A stretch of DNA of 53,012 bases from Spirochaetia bacterium (GTDB taxonomy: Bacteria; Spirochaetota; Leptospiria; Leptospirales; Leptonemataceae), in contig JAIOPQ010000081.1 in NCBI GenBank assembly GCA_021413825.1, positions 1 to 53,012 on the forward strand, written 5' to 3'. Of the stretch, positions 32,004 through 39,986 are shown piece by piece (position 1 is the first letter of the stretch; each line of letters opens with the position of its first letter). The notes below the pieces were generated by a model that saw only the letters and a program-made list of their open reading frames with translations, did not search any database and was not told the DNA's origin. The translations under genes were made by a program, and so were the position numbers.

Positions 32004-32536
32004 TGCGTCGCCTTTTGATCTTACTTGGAGTTTGCTTTCTGCTTCTGGGTTCTACCGCATGCAGCAGAACAATTAAGGGCGAGTTTGGTTTTAGTCCCGT
32101 AGATCGTCGCGAATCTGAACCACTTGAACGGACCATTTTGCTTGAAACGGAGTTTCGTCTGGGCCGGGAGAATTTGTATTTTTACGATTACCAGACTATC
32201 TGGTGGATTTATCGCATGGAAGCCGGGCCGTACACACAAGGAGATTTCCTGGTTTCACTCTATGAAGACAGCCTTACTCCCGAACCCGTTGAGGTTGACA
32301 TGAGACACGTTGACGTAGAGCGTCAGCACGGAGTTGGAATCATTCGTCAGCGATACGAACCACTCAAGCCCGGTGATTACATTATTCGCATCGCGCAGCA
32401 TTCGCATGTTGTTGACCAGGCGAATTTTAGAATCCTCCCGGCCGAGGAAGATTCGGGCGCGATGGGAGAAGAAGGCGATTCTGTCGATTCAGGCGATGAA
32501 ATTATCCGTTATTCGCAGCGCCAGGGCAAAATCTAG
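32003..32536 (+). CDS. Lipoprotein of unknown function
   Basis: A 177-residue predicted lipoprotein (signal MRRLLILLGVCFLLLGSTAC, cysteine at 20). The mature part is beta-rich (TILLETEFRLGRENLYFYD, PGDYIIRIAQHSH), ending in an acidic tail. I recognise no family. It is translationally coupled to the HEAT lipoprotein (start overlaps the stop by one base), so both are likely made in step. It is followed three bases later by the Nudix gene. Confidence 0.8.
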   Translation: MRRLLILLGVCFLLLGSTACSRTIKGEFGFSPVDRRESEPLERTILLETEFRLGRENLYFYDYQTIWWIYRMEAGPYTQGDFLVSLYEDSLTPEPVEVDMRHVDVERQHGVGIIRQRYEPLKPGDYIIRIAQHSHVVDQANFRILPAEEDSGAMGEEGDSVDSGDEIIRYSQRQGKI

Positions 32537-32538
32537 AC

Positions 32539-33150
32539 TTGAAATCAATCACAGCGGAGATATTGCTTTCACGCATTCGTTCCGCTGCAGTCAAACACCC
32601 CGAAGCTCCGATAGATTTCAAACGCGCAGCCGTTGCTATGATTTTACAGGGCACGGCGAGCAACGAGCCGGACTCCCTTGGATCTCTGCGCGCCCTCTTC
32701 ATTCAACGTTCCGCGTATGAAAAGGATCCCTGGTCCGGTCACATGGCATTTCCTGGTGGCGGTGTAGATCCAACCGATAGCGATCCCCTTGCGGCTGCAA
32801 TGCGCGAAGTCGACGAGGAAGTAGGCTTGATTCTTGACCGGGACGAACTGGTTGGAGGAATTCCTGAGATCCGCGCATCTGCCCGCGGACAGATGCTTAA
32901 TTTACAGGTGTATCCTTTTGTATTTCTAAAGACGGGGGAAGTGAAGCTTCGGCTGAATCAGGAGGTGGCAAATACCGTCTGGATTCCGATGGACCTGATT
33001 TTGGATGAAAGCCGTCACGGGAAATTCATGAACCACTACAAAGACAAAACGGTAGAGATGTCATGTATTGAATATGAGGGCTATCGTATCTGGGGGATGA
33101 CGTATCGTATGATTCAGAATCTAATTCAACTGGTCAGGACTCAATCTTGA
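32539..33150 (+). CDS. Nudix hydrolase, CoA pyrophosphatase-like
   Basis: A 203-residue Nudix enzyme. The Nudix box is at GGGVDPTDSDPL followed by AAMREVDEEVGL, close to the consensus REx2EExGU, with Asp where Glu is often found early in the box. The block WSGHMAFPGG before it is typical of CoA/NUDT7-like pyrophosphatases, which cleave CoA, acyl-CoA or nucleotide diphosphates. Start is TTG at 32539. Its stop overlaps the start of the VOC gene (TTGA), so the two are coupled. Confidence 0.85.
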   Translation: MKSITAEILLSRIRSAAVKHPEAPIDFKRAAVAMILQGTASNEPDSLGSLRALFIQRSAYEKDPWSGHMAFPGGGVDPTDSDPLAAAMREVDEEVGLILDRDELVGGIPEIRASARGQMLNLQVYPFVFLKTGEVKLRLNQEVANTVWIPMDLILDESRHGKFMNHYKDKTVEMSCIEYEGYRIWGMTYRMIQNLIQLVRTQS

Positions 33151-33527
33151 AACTGCATCATGTTGCACTTGTGGCTGAGGATGTGAGCCGTGTCGCGGAG
33201 TTCTATGAAACTCTCGGGCTTAAACGAATCAAAGAGCAAAGTGATAACAAAGGAATTCGTTCAGTTTGGCTGGAAATAGGTGAATCAATCCTAATGATTG
33301 AGCGCGCCGATCTTACCTTAGCCAAACCAATAGCGGGTTTTCATGACAAATCTCCAGGATACCATTTGCTTGCGTTCAGAATCCAACGCAAAGAAAAGGA
33401 TTTTTGGATGACTAAGCTTTCTGAACTCAGAATTCCAATCGTATACTTTACGGACTATACAATGTATCTGATGGACCCGGAACGCAATCGCATAGGACTT
33501 TCGTTTTACGGAGAAGAGGAGGGCTAG
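33147..33527 (+). CDS. VOC/glyoxalase-like family protein
   Basis: A 126-residue protein of the vicinal-oxygen-chelate fold (LHHVALVAEDVSRVAEFYETLGL at the start; YLMDPERNRIGLSFYG at the end). It is the size of glyoxalase I monomers and of small bleomycin-resistance-type proteins. The His near the start and Glu positions at the end could bind a metal. Start is TTG at 33147, overlapping the Nudix stop by four bases. Substrate is unknown. It is convergent with the orphan parA, with a 22-base gap. Confidence 0.82.
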   Translation: MKLHHVALVAEDVSRVAEFYETLGLKRIKEQSDNKGIRSVWLEIGESILMIERADLTLAKPIAGFHDKSPGYHLLAFRIQRKEKDFWMTKLSELRIPIVYFTDYTMYLMDPERNRIGLSFYGEEEG

Positions 33528-33549
33528 ATATAGGGAACGGCCTTAGCGG

Positions 33550-34452
33550 CTATTTACCCATGCGCTTCATTACTTCGCGCACAAGACCTGAGAAATCTTT
33601 CTTTATTTCCGAATAACGTTCACTTTTGGCAGTGAAAATGTTTTCACGGCTTCCCAGGAGTTCCGCGACTCCAATTCGATCTATGATCATCGAATCAAAC
33701 AGAAGATCACCGTAGCGTTCACGCAATTTCTGCGAATGCTCATCATGCTCTTTGACCATATGTCCGCCAGCCTGGCGCACGCGATTTCTAGCAATACCTA
33801 GAAACTCGGCCTGTGTGGTTCCGCCGCGTTCCCGAACTTCTTCCTGCATTGCCTTGATATGCTGGAGAATAAATGGAATCCCGTAGCAGGAAATGAAATC
33901 GGGAATAGTTGGAACCAGGAAGTAGTCGCTTGCAATGATAGCATTGCGCGCCACCATATAGATGTTTGGCGGGCAGTCGCATAGAATGATGTCGTATTTC
34001 TTGCGGACTTTTGCAAGGGCATCGCGCAGGATCAGATAGCGCTGCAGATGATATTCCTCTGCATTCAAGCGATTTGGTTTTTTTGCCACAAGCTTCATTT
34101 CGTAATCTGGAAGGTCCAGATGCCCGGGTAGCAAATCGAGTCCAGGCAATTGACCCGGCATACTATCCCAGGCCCGATCCAGGGCGTTTTCGATAATCCA
34201 ATCGGGATTGCATTCTGGTGTGTCGGAATCGTAGAATGATTGAATCAGCTCGCGGATCGATCCCTGTTTTTCAACTCGATCAGCCCAGTAGTGCTCATCA
34301 ACCGTGGAAAGTGAAAGGCTACACTGTGGGTCCAGGTCAACAAGCAGCACTCGCTTCTGAAAGAGTGTGACCAGGCCTACGCCCAGCTCCAGGGTCAGCG
34401 TGGTCTTACCGACTCCGCCCTTATAATTGATTACGGAAATGATCTCGGACAT
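33550..34452 (-). CDS. ParA/Soj-type P-loop ATPase, orphan
   Basis: A 300-residue deviant-Walker ATPase: YKGGVGKTT at residues 10-18, the Walker A' loop RVLLVDLDPQCSLS, and IILCDCPPNIYMVARNAI for Walker B. These are hallmarks of ParA/Soj. No parB, parS or rep gene is adjacent, so it is not a plainly plasmid partition locus; orphan ParAs place cargo such as chemotaxis or flagellar complexes in other bacteria. Residues 60-130 carry an insert relative to small Soj proteins. It is divergent from the Bax-inhibitor gene. Confidence 0.85.
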   Translation of the reverse strand: MSEIISVINYKGGVGKTTLTLELGVGLVTLFQKRVLLVDLDPQCSLSLSTVDEHYWADRVEKQGSIRELIQSFYDSDTPECNPDWIIENALDRAWDSMPGQLPGLDLLPGHLDLPDYEMKLVAKKPNRLNAEEYHLQRYLILRDALAKVRKKYDIILCDCPPNIYMVARNAIIASDYFLVPTIPDFISCYGIPFILQHIKAMQEEVRERGGTTQAEFLGIARNRVRQAGGHMVKEHDEHSQKLRERYGDLLFDSMIIDRIGVAELLGSRENIFTAKSERYSEIKKDFSGLVREVMKRMGK

Positions 34453-34624
34453 GTTTTGGCTATAGTATCGGCGAAAAGGGACTGCAGCCCCGCTCCGAAA
34501 GCCCGAATTGTTATAGGTTCAGTTCCGGGCGCCAGTGCAGACTCCTGCCCGGCCAGGCCAGCGGGCCGGAAAACAGGGTTGAACGCCGAATGGACATAGT
34601 TTCAATGAACATCAGGAGCATTTC

Positions 34625-35365
34625 ATGCGAACAGGCAATCCAGCTTTAAACGATAGGGTTTTTCAGAACTACGCAGGCCAGGGGGTTCAGAACGAAACAA
34701 TGACCCTTCAAGGGACAATCAACAAAACGCTTATTTTGGTCGGGATTGCGCTGGTTACAGCCTCCTACACCTGGGGGCAATACCTTGGCGGCAATACGCA
34801 AATGGCCATGATGGTTGCAGTGGGTGGCGCGGTTGGTGGTCTAATCACAGGCTTAATCTGCGCGTTCAAGCCCGCTTCAAGCCCAATCACAGCTCCCCTC
34901 TACGCGCTCTTTGAGGGTCTATTCCTTGGCGGCTTTTCTGGTCTCATGGAGATGCGTTTTCCTGGGATAGTAATCCAGGCAGTAGCGCTCACGTTTGGAA
35001 CTCTCGTGGTTCTACTCATTGCATACAAAACTCAATTGATTAAGGTCACAGAAAATCTGCGGCTTGGAATTACGGCGGCCACAGGTGCGATTGCTCTTTT
35101 CTATTTTGTCACTTTTATTCTAAGCTTTTTTGGGATTCACGTTCCATACATTCATGAAAGTGGACTGATTGGAATTGGGTTTAGTCTATTCGTTGTGGCG
35201 ATTGCGGCAATGAACCTTGTACTCGATTTTGATTTTATTGAAAATGGATCCAACACTGGCGCTCCGAAGTTTATGGAATGGTATGCTGGCTTTGGTTTGC
35301 TAGTGACTCTGATCTGGCTTTACATCGAGATTCTGCGTCTTCTTTCTAAGTTAAGAAGCCGCTGA
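34625..35365 (+). CDS. Bax inhibitor-1/YccA family membrane protein
   Basis: A 246-residue protein with seven hydrophobic helices and the family blocks ITAPLYALFEGLFLGGFSG and VLDFDFIENGSN, matching bacterial YccA-like Bax inhibitor-1 proteins (the DFD triad is visible). Members form Ca2+-leak-like channels or modulate FtsH in E. coli. CAGGAG sits upstream of the ATG at 34625. It overlaps the convergent small membrane protein by 15 bases at its 3' end. No FtsH is nearby. Confidence 0.9.
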   Translation: MRTGNPALNDRVFQNYAGQGVQNETMTLQGTINKTLILVGIALVTASYTWGQYLGGNTQMAMMVAVGGAVGGLITGLICAFKPASSPITAPLYALFEGLFLGGFSGLMEMRFPGIVIQAVALTFGTLVVLLIAYKTQLIKVTENLRLGITAATGAIALFYFVTFILSFFGIHVPYIHESGLIGIGFSLFVVAIAAMNLVLDFDFIENGSNTGAPKFMEWYAGFGLLVTLIWLYIEILRLLSKLRSR

Positions 35366-35737
35366 GTTTTCCTTCTTCAAGGCCTCCGTGATAAGATTCA
35401 CGCCGGCCTTGAGGAATACAGCTGCAAGGCGGCCTATAATCAATAGAAAGAAGACGCTAAGAAAAAGCGTCATATAGCCGCCCACAATTTCAATCTGTTC
35501 ATCTTTTATAAGTGAAACATCCGGCTTAAGCGATTCCAGCAATGACTTCTGTTCAATCTTTTTTTCAGGCTGAACTATTTTACGAAGTTCCAGCCATGGT
35601 TTCAAATTCATAGGCTGATCCAGAACCGCGGTGGCGCGCTCGTATGTTTTGAAAGCGAGGAAAGCTCCAAAGCTTAGGAGCACGCAACCTAGAACCAGTT
35701 GTGCGATTTTTCCTGGAGACATGCTTTGTACATTCAT
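35351..35737 (-). CDS. Small two-helix membrane protein of unknown function
   Basis: A 128-residue protein with two membrane segments (about residues 12-31 and 86-112) enclosing a charged region of about 55 residues. I recognise no family. It ends in a 15-base convergent overlap with the Bax-inhibitor gene and starts 65 bases from the alcohol dehydrogenase stop. Confidence 0.6.
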   Translation of the reverse strand: MNVQSMSPGKIAQLVLGCVLLSFGAFLAFKTYERATAVLDQPMNLKPWLELRKIVQPEKKIEQKSLLESLKPDVSLIKDEQIEIVGGYMTLFLSVFFLLIIGRLAAVFLKAGVNLITEALKKENSAAS

Positions 35738-35802
35738 GCGGACAAATGATGGACTCCATTCGAGACTTCAAGCTATAAGTTGGTCCGTCTTCTCCGCTAT
35801 GG

Positions 35803-36825
35803 CTACGGCGAATCTTGCGTGATGACAAGCTTGATCGATGGCTCAAGCCAGGCTTCCGCCGCGTCCTTCAAGAGAGCTGTCTTTGTAACGATTGCACCAG
35901 GGTTGAATTTTCCTGATGCTACCCATTTTAGAATTTCCGGCATCGTTTCGCGTGAATCCACGCGACCAATGTCTACGGATGCTCCCTTCAAATACATATC
36001 CATGTAAGGAAACTCAAGACGATTGGTCCAGTAGATGGAAGCCGATGTTACTTTTCCGCCGAAGTCTGCGGATCGCAGACAAAACTGAAAACCAGCCTCT
36101 GAATTGTTGGCATCCACGACGATTGGAAACTTTTTATCCCAGCTCTTAGGAAGAGTCTCAACCTGCTCCACTGGAACTCCAAGTTTTTCCGCAATGCCCA
36201 GTCGCTCTTTGTCATTGTCGATGTAGAGAACCTCTGCTCCCATTGCTTTAGCCAGGCTTGCTGTGTAGAGTCCAATGCTTGAAGCAAATCCACCCAGTAC
36301 CAGAACCGGTTGGAGTCTGTTCGCGAGGTACTTTCCTGCAAGTTTCCAGGCCTCAGAAATGTTATCGCTCAAACTTGCAAGGCCTACAAGGTCTGCTCCT
36401 TCCGGCAATTTGAGAAGCATCTGTTGAGCATACGGAACCAGGACCTTTTCTGCAAGTGCGCCGCCATATTTCTTTCCACCTGGCCCCATTCCATAATCCA
36501 TTGGTCCTGTAGTCTCGCAATTCCTGGAAAATGCGCGCGCGCAAGCGGGACAACTACCGCAGGAAACCTGGAAAGGAACTACAACCTTTGTTCCCGGAGG
36601 AAACCCAACTACGTCTTCGCTTGTCTGAACTACCTCACCCACGAACTCATGCCCCAGCGCAAAGCCTGGCCTAAACAAAGTCTGGCCGTGAATGATTGGC
36701 AGGTCCAGATCACAGCGTGCCACGGCTAATGGACGTACAATCGCTTGATTTTTGCCTTCCAGAACCGGGTCCGGAACATCCCGCCATTCTATGGTGTGCT
36801 TTTTAACGAAAACTAGCTGACGCAT
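35803..36825 (-). CDS. Zinc-dependent alcohol dehydrogenase family protein
   Basis: A 340-residue MDR protein. The catalytic-zinc set is visible (ARCDLDLPIIHG, then GHEFVGEV) and so are the four structural-zinc cysteines (CGSCPACARAFSRNC). The Rossmann loop is VLVLGGFASSIG. The usual NAD glycine pattern is altered here (GGFASSIG), so cofactor preference is unsure. The start at 36825 was chosen for the strong AAGGAG six bases upstream; reading on would add 13 residues. It is divergent from the GGDEF gene across a region with two palindromes and a nine-G tract. Confidence 0.87.
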   Translation of the reverse strand: MRQLVFVKKHTIEWRDVPDPVLEGKNQAIVRPLAVARCDLDLPIIHGQTLFRPGFALGHEFVGEVVQTSEDVVGFPPGTKVVVPFQVSCGSCPACARAFSRNCETTGPMDYGMGPGGKKYGGALAEKVLVPYAQQMLLKLPEGADLVGLASLSDNISEAWKLAGKYLANRLQPVLVLGGFASSIGLYTASLAKAMGAEVLYIDNDKERLGIAEKLGVPVEQVETLPKSWDKKFPIVVDANNSEAGFQFCLRSADFGGKVTSASIYWTNRLEFPYMDMYLKGASVDIGRVDSRETMPEILKWVASGKFNPGAIVTKTALLKDAAEAWLEPSIKLVITQDSP

Positions 36826-36850
36826 ACTTTTCTCCTTCGGCCAATCTGCC

Positions 36851-36908
36851 GGGGTCGACCCCATCTGTATGAGAGGGGGGGGGCAGACAGATCGTTCTGT
36901 CTGTATGA
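36851..36908. promoter_or_regulatory. Divergent regulatory region with palindromes and G9 tract
   Basis: Between the alcohol dehydrogenase and GGDEF starts: a perfect 12-base palindrome GGGGTCGACCCC at 36851-36862, a homopolymer of nine Gs at 36875-36883, a perfect inverted repeat CAGACAGA (36884-36891) with TCTGTCTG (36896-36903), and a direct 9-base repeat TCTGTATGA at 36864-36872 and 36900-36908. Operator sites are likely, and the G tract may vary in length by slippage. No clear -10 or -35 pair could be fixed. Confidence 0.5.
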
Positions 36909-36917
36909 ATTCTTGCT

Positions 36918-37697
36918 GTGCTTTTTAGCAACTTTTTTAGCAACCGGCGGAAAAAAAACGGAGGGCTTGACGACCCGACCGTCCCCGCGCAGAAACAGGT
37001 TATGAATTGCCCAAAATGCTCGGCTCCAATGGAAACCAAAGGCATCGATGAAGTTGAAATCGACCTCTGCACATCGTGCGGTGGGATCTTCCTGGATGAT
37101 GGTGAGTTTCAGAGTTTTACAGGAATGGATCCTCAGACCGGTGCGGTGAAGCTTGCGAAATTCGTAAAGGTCCTTTCGAAGCTAAACGAGCGGGCCATCA
37201 TGGACGAGCTTACTGGAGTCTATTCTCGAAAATATTTCAACGAATACATGGAAGCTATTTTTTCGAATTCTAAGCGTGGTCGCATAACGGTAATAGGAAT
37301 TGACGTGGATCATTTTAAAACGGTGAACACCGAATATGGCCACGATGGTGGGGATGCCGTTCTTCGAACTGTTGCGCAGAGATTGAAAATGTGTGTTCGC
37401 TCCTCACGCGATGACGGTGTGTTTCGTCTTGGTGGAGAAGAGTTCGTTGTGGTTCTATTGGAACTGAGTCCGGAGGATAGTTTTAATACAGCAGAAAACC
37501 TGCGTAAGCTTGTTCAATTTGATCCAGTAAAAATGCCTGACGGTCGAGAAAAATCCATTACGATTTCTGCCGGTGTTGCCCTGGCGCGGGAAACGGACAC
37601 ACCGGATTCGTTGTACAAACGCGCTGACGAATTATTGTATCAAGCAAAGAACACAGGAAGAAACAAGATTGTAATGGAAGGTGTTGCGACAGGGTAA
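36918..37697 (+). CDS. Zinc-ribbon GGDEF diguanylate cyclase
   Basis: A 259-residue protein. A zf-TFIIB-like zinc ribbon (MNCPKCSAPMETKG followed by CTSCGGIFLDDGE, residues about 29-65) is joined to a GGDEF domain (residues about 95-255) with the active motif RLGGEEF and the IDVDHFKTVNTEYGHDGGD block. That is a complete active site for making cyclic-di-GMP from two GTP. The product-inhibition site RxxD upstream has Ser in place of Arg. GTG 36918 is the start shown; ATG 37002 would begin right at the zinc ribbon and is quite possible. Confidence 0.85.
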   Translation: MLFSNFFSNRRKKNGGLDDPTVPAQKQVMNCPKCSAPMETKGIDEVEIDLCTSCGGIFLDDGEFQSFTGMDPQTGAVKLAKFVKVLSKLNERAIMDELTGVYSRKYFNEYMEAIFSNSKRGRITVIGIDVDHFKTVNTEYGHDGGDAVLRTVAQRLKMCVRSSRDDGVFRLGGEEFVVVLLELSPEDSFNTAENLRKLVQFDPVKMPDGREKSITISAGVALARETDTPDSLYKRADELLYQAKNTGRNKIVMEGVATG

Positions 37698-37757
37698 CAA
37701 GACCGGATAAGGCGGTCCACCATTACTTTATTGCAGATTTTGCGCAGACGGGTTGGC

Positions 37758-39971
37758 TTACAGTAACCCTTGTTTTTCCAATTCCTTTCTGAACGCCTGT
37801 CCGGGCACGGATCCTTTCTTAAAGAAGACAGCAGGCTTGCCAATTGGTGCATCAACCACTATGCGAGTTCCGGAATCGGTTGATCCTTTAACGTCTCCTG
37901 TCCAGATATGGACCCATTCTCCTCTGGGCAAATAGACCGAGACTGTCCTTGTGTCAGGATCAAGAACCGGAGCAACCAGGATCTCCGATCCAACCAGGAA
38001 CTCTTCGAATCGAATGCGTCTTACTTCCGGGTCTTCCGGATAGTGCAGATATAAATGTCGCATAACGGGCCATCCTTTCCGGGAAGCCTCTTCCATCAGT
38101 TGCTTTCTATATTCAAACCAGGCAGCATGAATCTTAGCGAATCGCACAAAATGTTTCAATGTCTCCGCATCGGAATTGAACTGATGATTCTCGTCTGGGC
38201 GATTCCCTTCGTGCGACCGATAGACAGTCTGGAATGCACCAAGCTCCGACCAGCGTAGCAGAAGCTCTTTAGAGCGATGATAATTCTTAAGCGGGTTATT
38301 GATCGTGGTATAACCACCAATGTCAGAATGATTGAGGGAAAATCCGGAAATGCCACCACTCAGTACACCTGTGATCGAGGATTTTATTCCGTCGTTTTCG
38401 TCCCAGTCCACCATTTGATCACCCAGCCAGAAGAGCGTTGCTTCACCGGGACTCTTGGTGAAACCGGACCGGCAGAAAAATACAATGTCGTTTCGATTGG
38501 ATTCGCTTGCAGCTTCACGATTGAGCGCTGCCCATTCTTCCGGGTATCGGTTATGATAGCTAGCAGCACTTTCGCCTGAGTAGAGTTTAGCATCAAAAGG
38601 AAGGGCTTCGCCGAAATCAGCCATCCAACCGGAAACTCCGGAAGCAATGAGCTCAGTTTTAATGACGTCTTTCATCCACCGCCGTGCTTCAGGGTTGGTT
38701 AGATCTATCATTGCGGCAGAAAAATCAGTATTCAGAATCAGGTAAGGTGACCCATCTCCATGGCGAATCAGGTACCCACGGGAACTGGCCTCTGCAAATA
38801 AATTGCGCCTAACGTTAGTTTTCTTTCCTGCTACGTCCGCAATGAACGGATTTACATAGCTCATTACGCGGATGTCACGCAGTTTCAGATCGGCTAGAAG
38901 TTCATCCCAGCCCGGATAGCGGTCCCTGTCCAATTCCCAGTTCCACCAGAGTTGCTTTCCAAAATTTGTGGTTCTTTGACCTACCCAGTCCTGCAGCCAG
39001 AATGCAGCGACGGGAGCTTTCTGCGCGTCTAGCTCTGCAAGTGCCTTCTTAACTACGTTGGTTCCGCCCTGCATCCCGACGATTGCACCGCGATGTACCC
39101 AATCTGGCAAAGGACGCATTCTTCCGGAGTATTGAGTATAGCTCTCCACCAACTCAAGAGGAGTTCCAGGAAATAGGATTCTGCCCGTGGCAGTAGAAGA
39201 GTGAACGGTAATTGTCAGGGAATCATCCTGGCGAAGATCAAAAATGGAATGTTCGGAATTTTCCAGGAAAAGGGAACGGCCCTTTGATGTAATAAATTGT
39301 GGTACTGAGATGTAGGTCGTATGCCAGTCCCCACCTGCTCCCGCCGTAAGATTTGCCCCGATCGTGATGGGTTGTGTGCCGCGACCAACGCCCTGTTCCT
39401 GAGTTAGAATCGGAACTTCACGACCTTTCAAATCAAAATAGGTAAACTGCTCACCAAATCCAAAAAAGGATTCAGTCTTGTCGCTTGCAAGCGTTAGGTA
39501 CACGCGATTGATTTCTGTCAGTTTGCTATCGATGCGCGCTTCAAATCGAAGTTGATTCCCAGTATTCTGAAACGTTAGTTGATATGGAATGCGTGGCTCA
39601 CCGCCAGTACAGGCCAACTCACCTTTGATAATTAGTCGATCCGACTTCGAGTCCATTGAAGCAATTGACTGTTGCGTACAAAATGATTTGATAGAATCCT
39701 TTATATTAAAAGAGCCGCGAGATTCTTTGACTGCAGCTTCACCGTGCGCTGCATTTATGAAACTCACGCCCGGCAATGAACTCCACAAAGACGGATTACC
39801 CGGCACGCCGATCCTGAGCCTGGGAGGAGATGATTCGACTGCAACTTCGAACGTGCCCAGGCGAATGGTGCCCGTGGTTTCAACGACAAGCTTTCCAGAA
39901 GGAGCTTGCGCACAGTTGCAGATGAAAGAGATAATTGAGAGTGACAAGAAGTAACAGGGAAGGTTGCGCAT
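37758..39971 (-). CDS. GH31 glycosidase lipoprotein, sulfoquinovosidase-like
   Basis: A 737-residue secreted glycosidase. The N-terminus is a lipoprotein-type signal (cysteines at 18 and 20). The catalytic domain follows YihQ (sulfoquinovosidase) closely: QDWVGQ..., WMADFGE with the nucleophile D452, LGDQ with acid/base D518, HSDIGGYTT, RSHEGNRPDENHQF and NAPIGKP-like VDAPIGKPAVFF. E. coli YihQ binds the sulfonate with Arg301 and Trp304; the aligned positions here are Gln340 and Trp343 by my recollection of YihQ, so sulfoquinovose binding is not assured. Other alpha-glycosidase specificity is possible. It is convergent with the GGDEF gene and 15 bases from meaB. Confidence 0.87.
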   Translation of the reverse strand: MRNLPCYFLSLSIISFICNCAQAPSGKLVVETTGTIRLGTFEVAVESSPPRLRIGVPGNPSLWSSLPGVSFINAAHGEAAVKESRGSFNIKDSIKSFCTQQSIASMDSKSDRLIIKGELACTGGEPRIPYQLTFQNTGNQLRFEARIDSKLTEINRVYLTLASDKTESFFGFGEQFTYFDLKGREVPILTQEQGVGRGTQPITIGANLTAGAGGDWHTTYISVPQFITSKGRSLFLENSEHSIFDLRQDDSLTITVHSSTATGRILFPGTPLELVESYTQYSGRMRPLPDWVHRGAIVGMQGGTNVVKKALAELDAQKAPVAAFWLQDWVGQRTTNFGKQLWWNWELDRDRYPGWDELLADLKLRDIRVMSYVNPFIADVAGKKTNVRRNLFAEASSRGYLIRHGDGSPYLILNTDFSAAMIDLTNPEARRWMKDVIKTELIASGVSGWMADFGEALPFDAKLYSGESAASYHNRYPEEWAALNREAASESNRNDIVFFCRSGFTKSPGEATLFWLGDQMVDWDENDGIKSSITGVLSGGISGFSLNHSDIGGYTTINNPLKNYHRSKELLLRWSELGAFQTVYRSHEGNRPDENHQFNSDAETLKHFVRFAKIHAAWFEYRKQLMEEASRKGWPVMRHLYLHYPEDPEVRRIRFEEFLVGSEILVAPVLDPDTRTVSVYLPRGEWVHIWTGDVKGSTDSGTRIVVDAPIGKPAVFFKKGSVPGQAFRKELEKQGLL

Positions 39972-39986
39972 AAGACCTCGAGGGGG

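Noticed and set aside
33550..34452. Plasmid partition locus or replication origin
   Set aside because: Only parA is present; there is no parB, rep gene, iterons or AT-rich origin.
37701..37717. Terminator between the GGDEF and GH31 genes
   Set aside because: GACCG/CGGTC can pair but the stem is five bases and no T-run follows on either strand.
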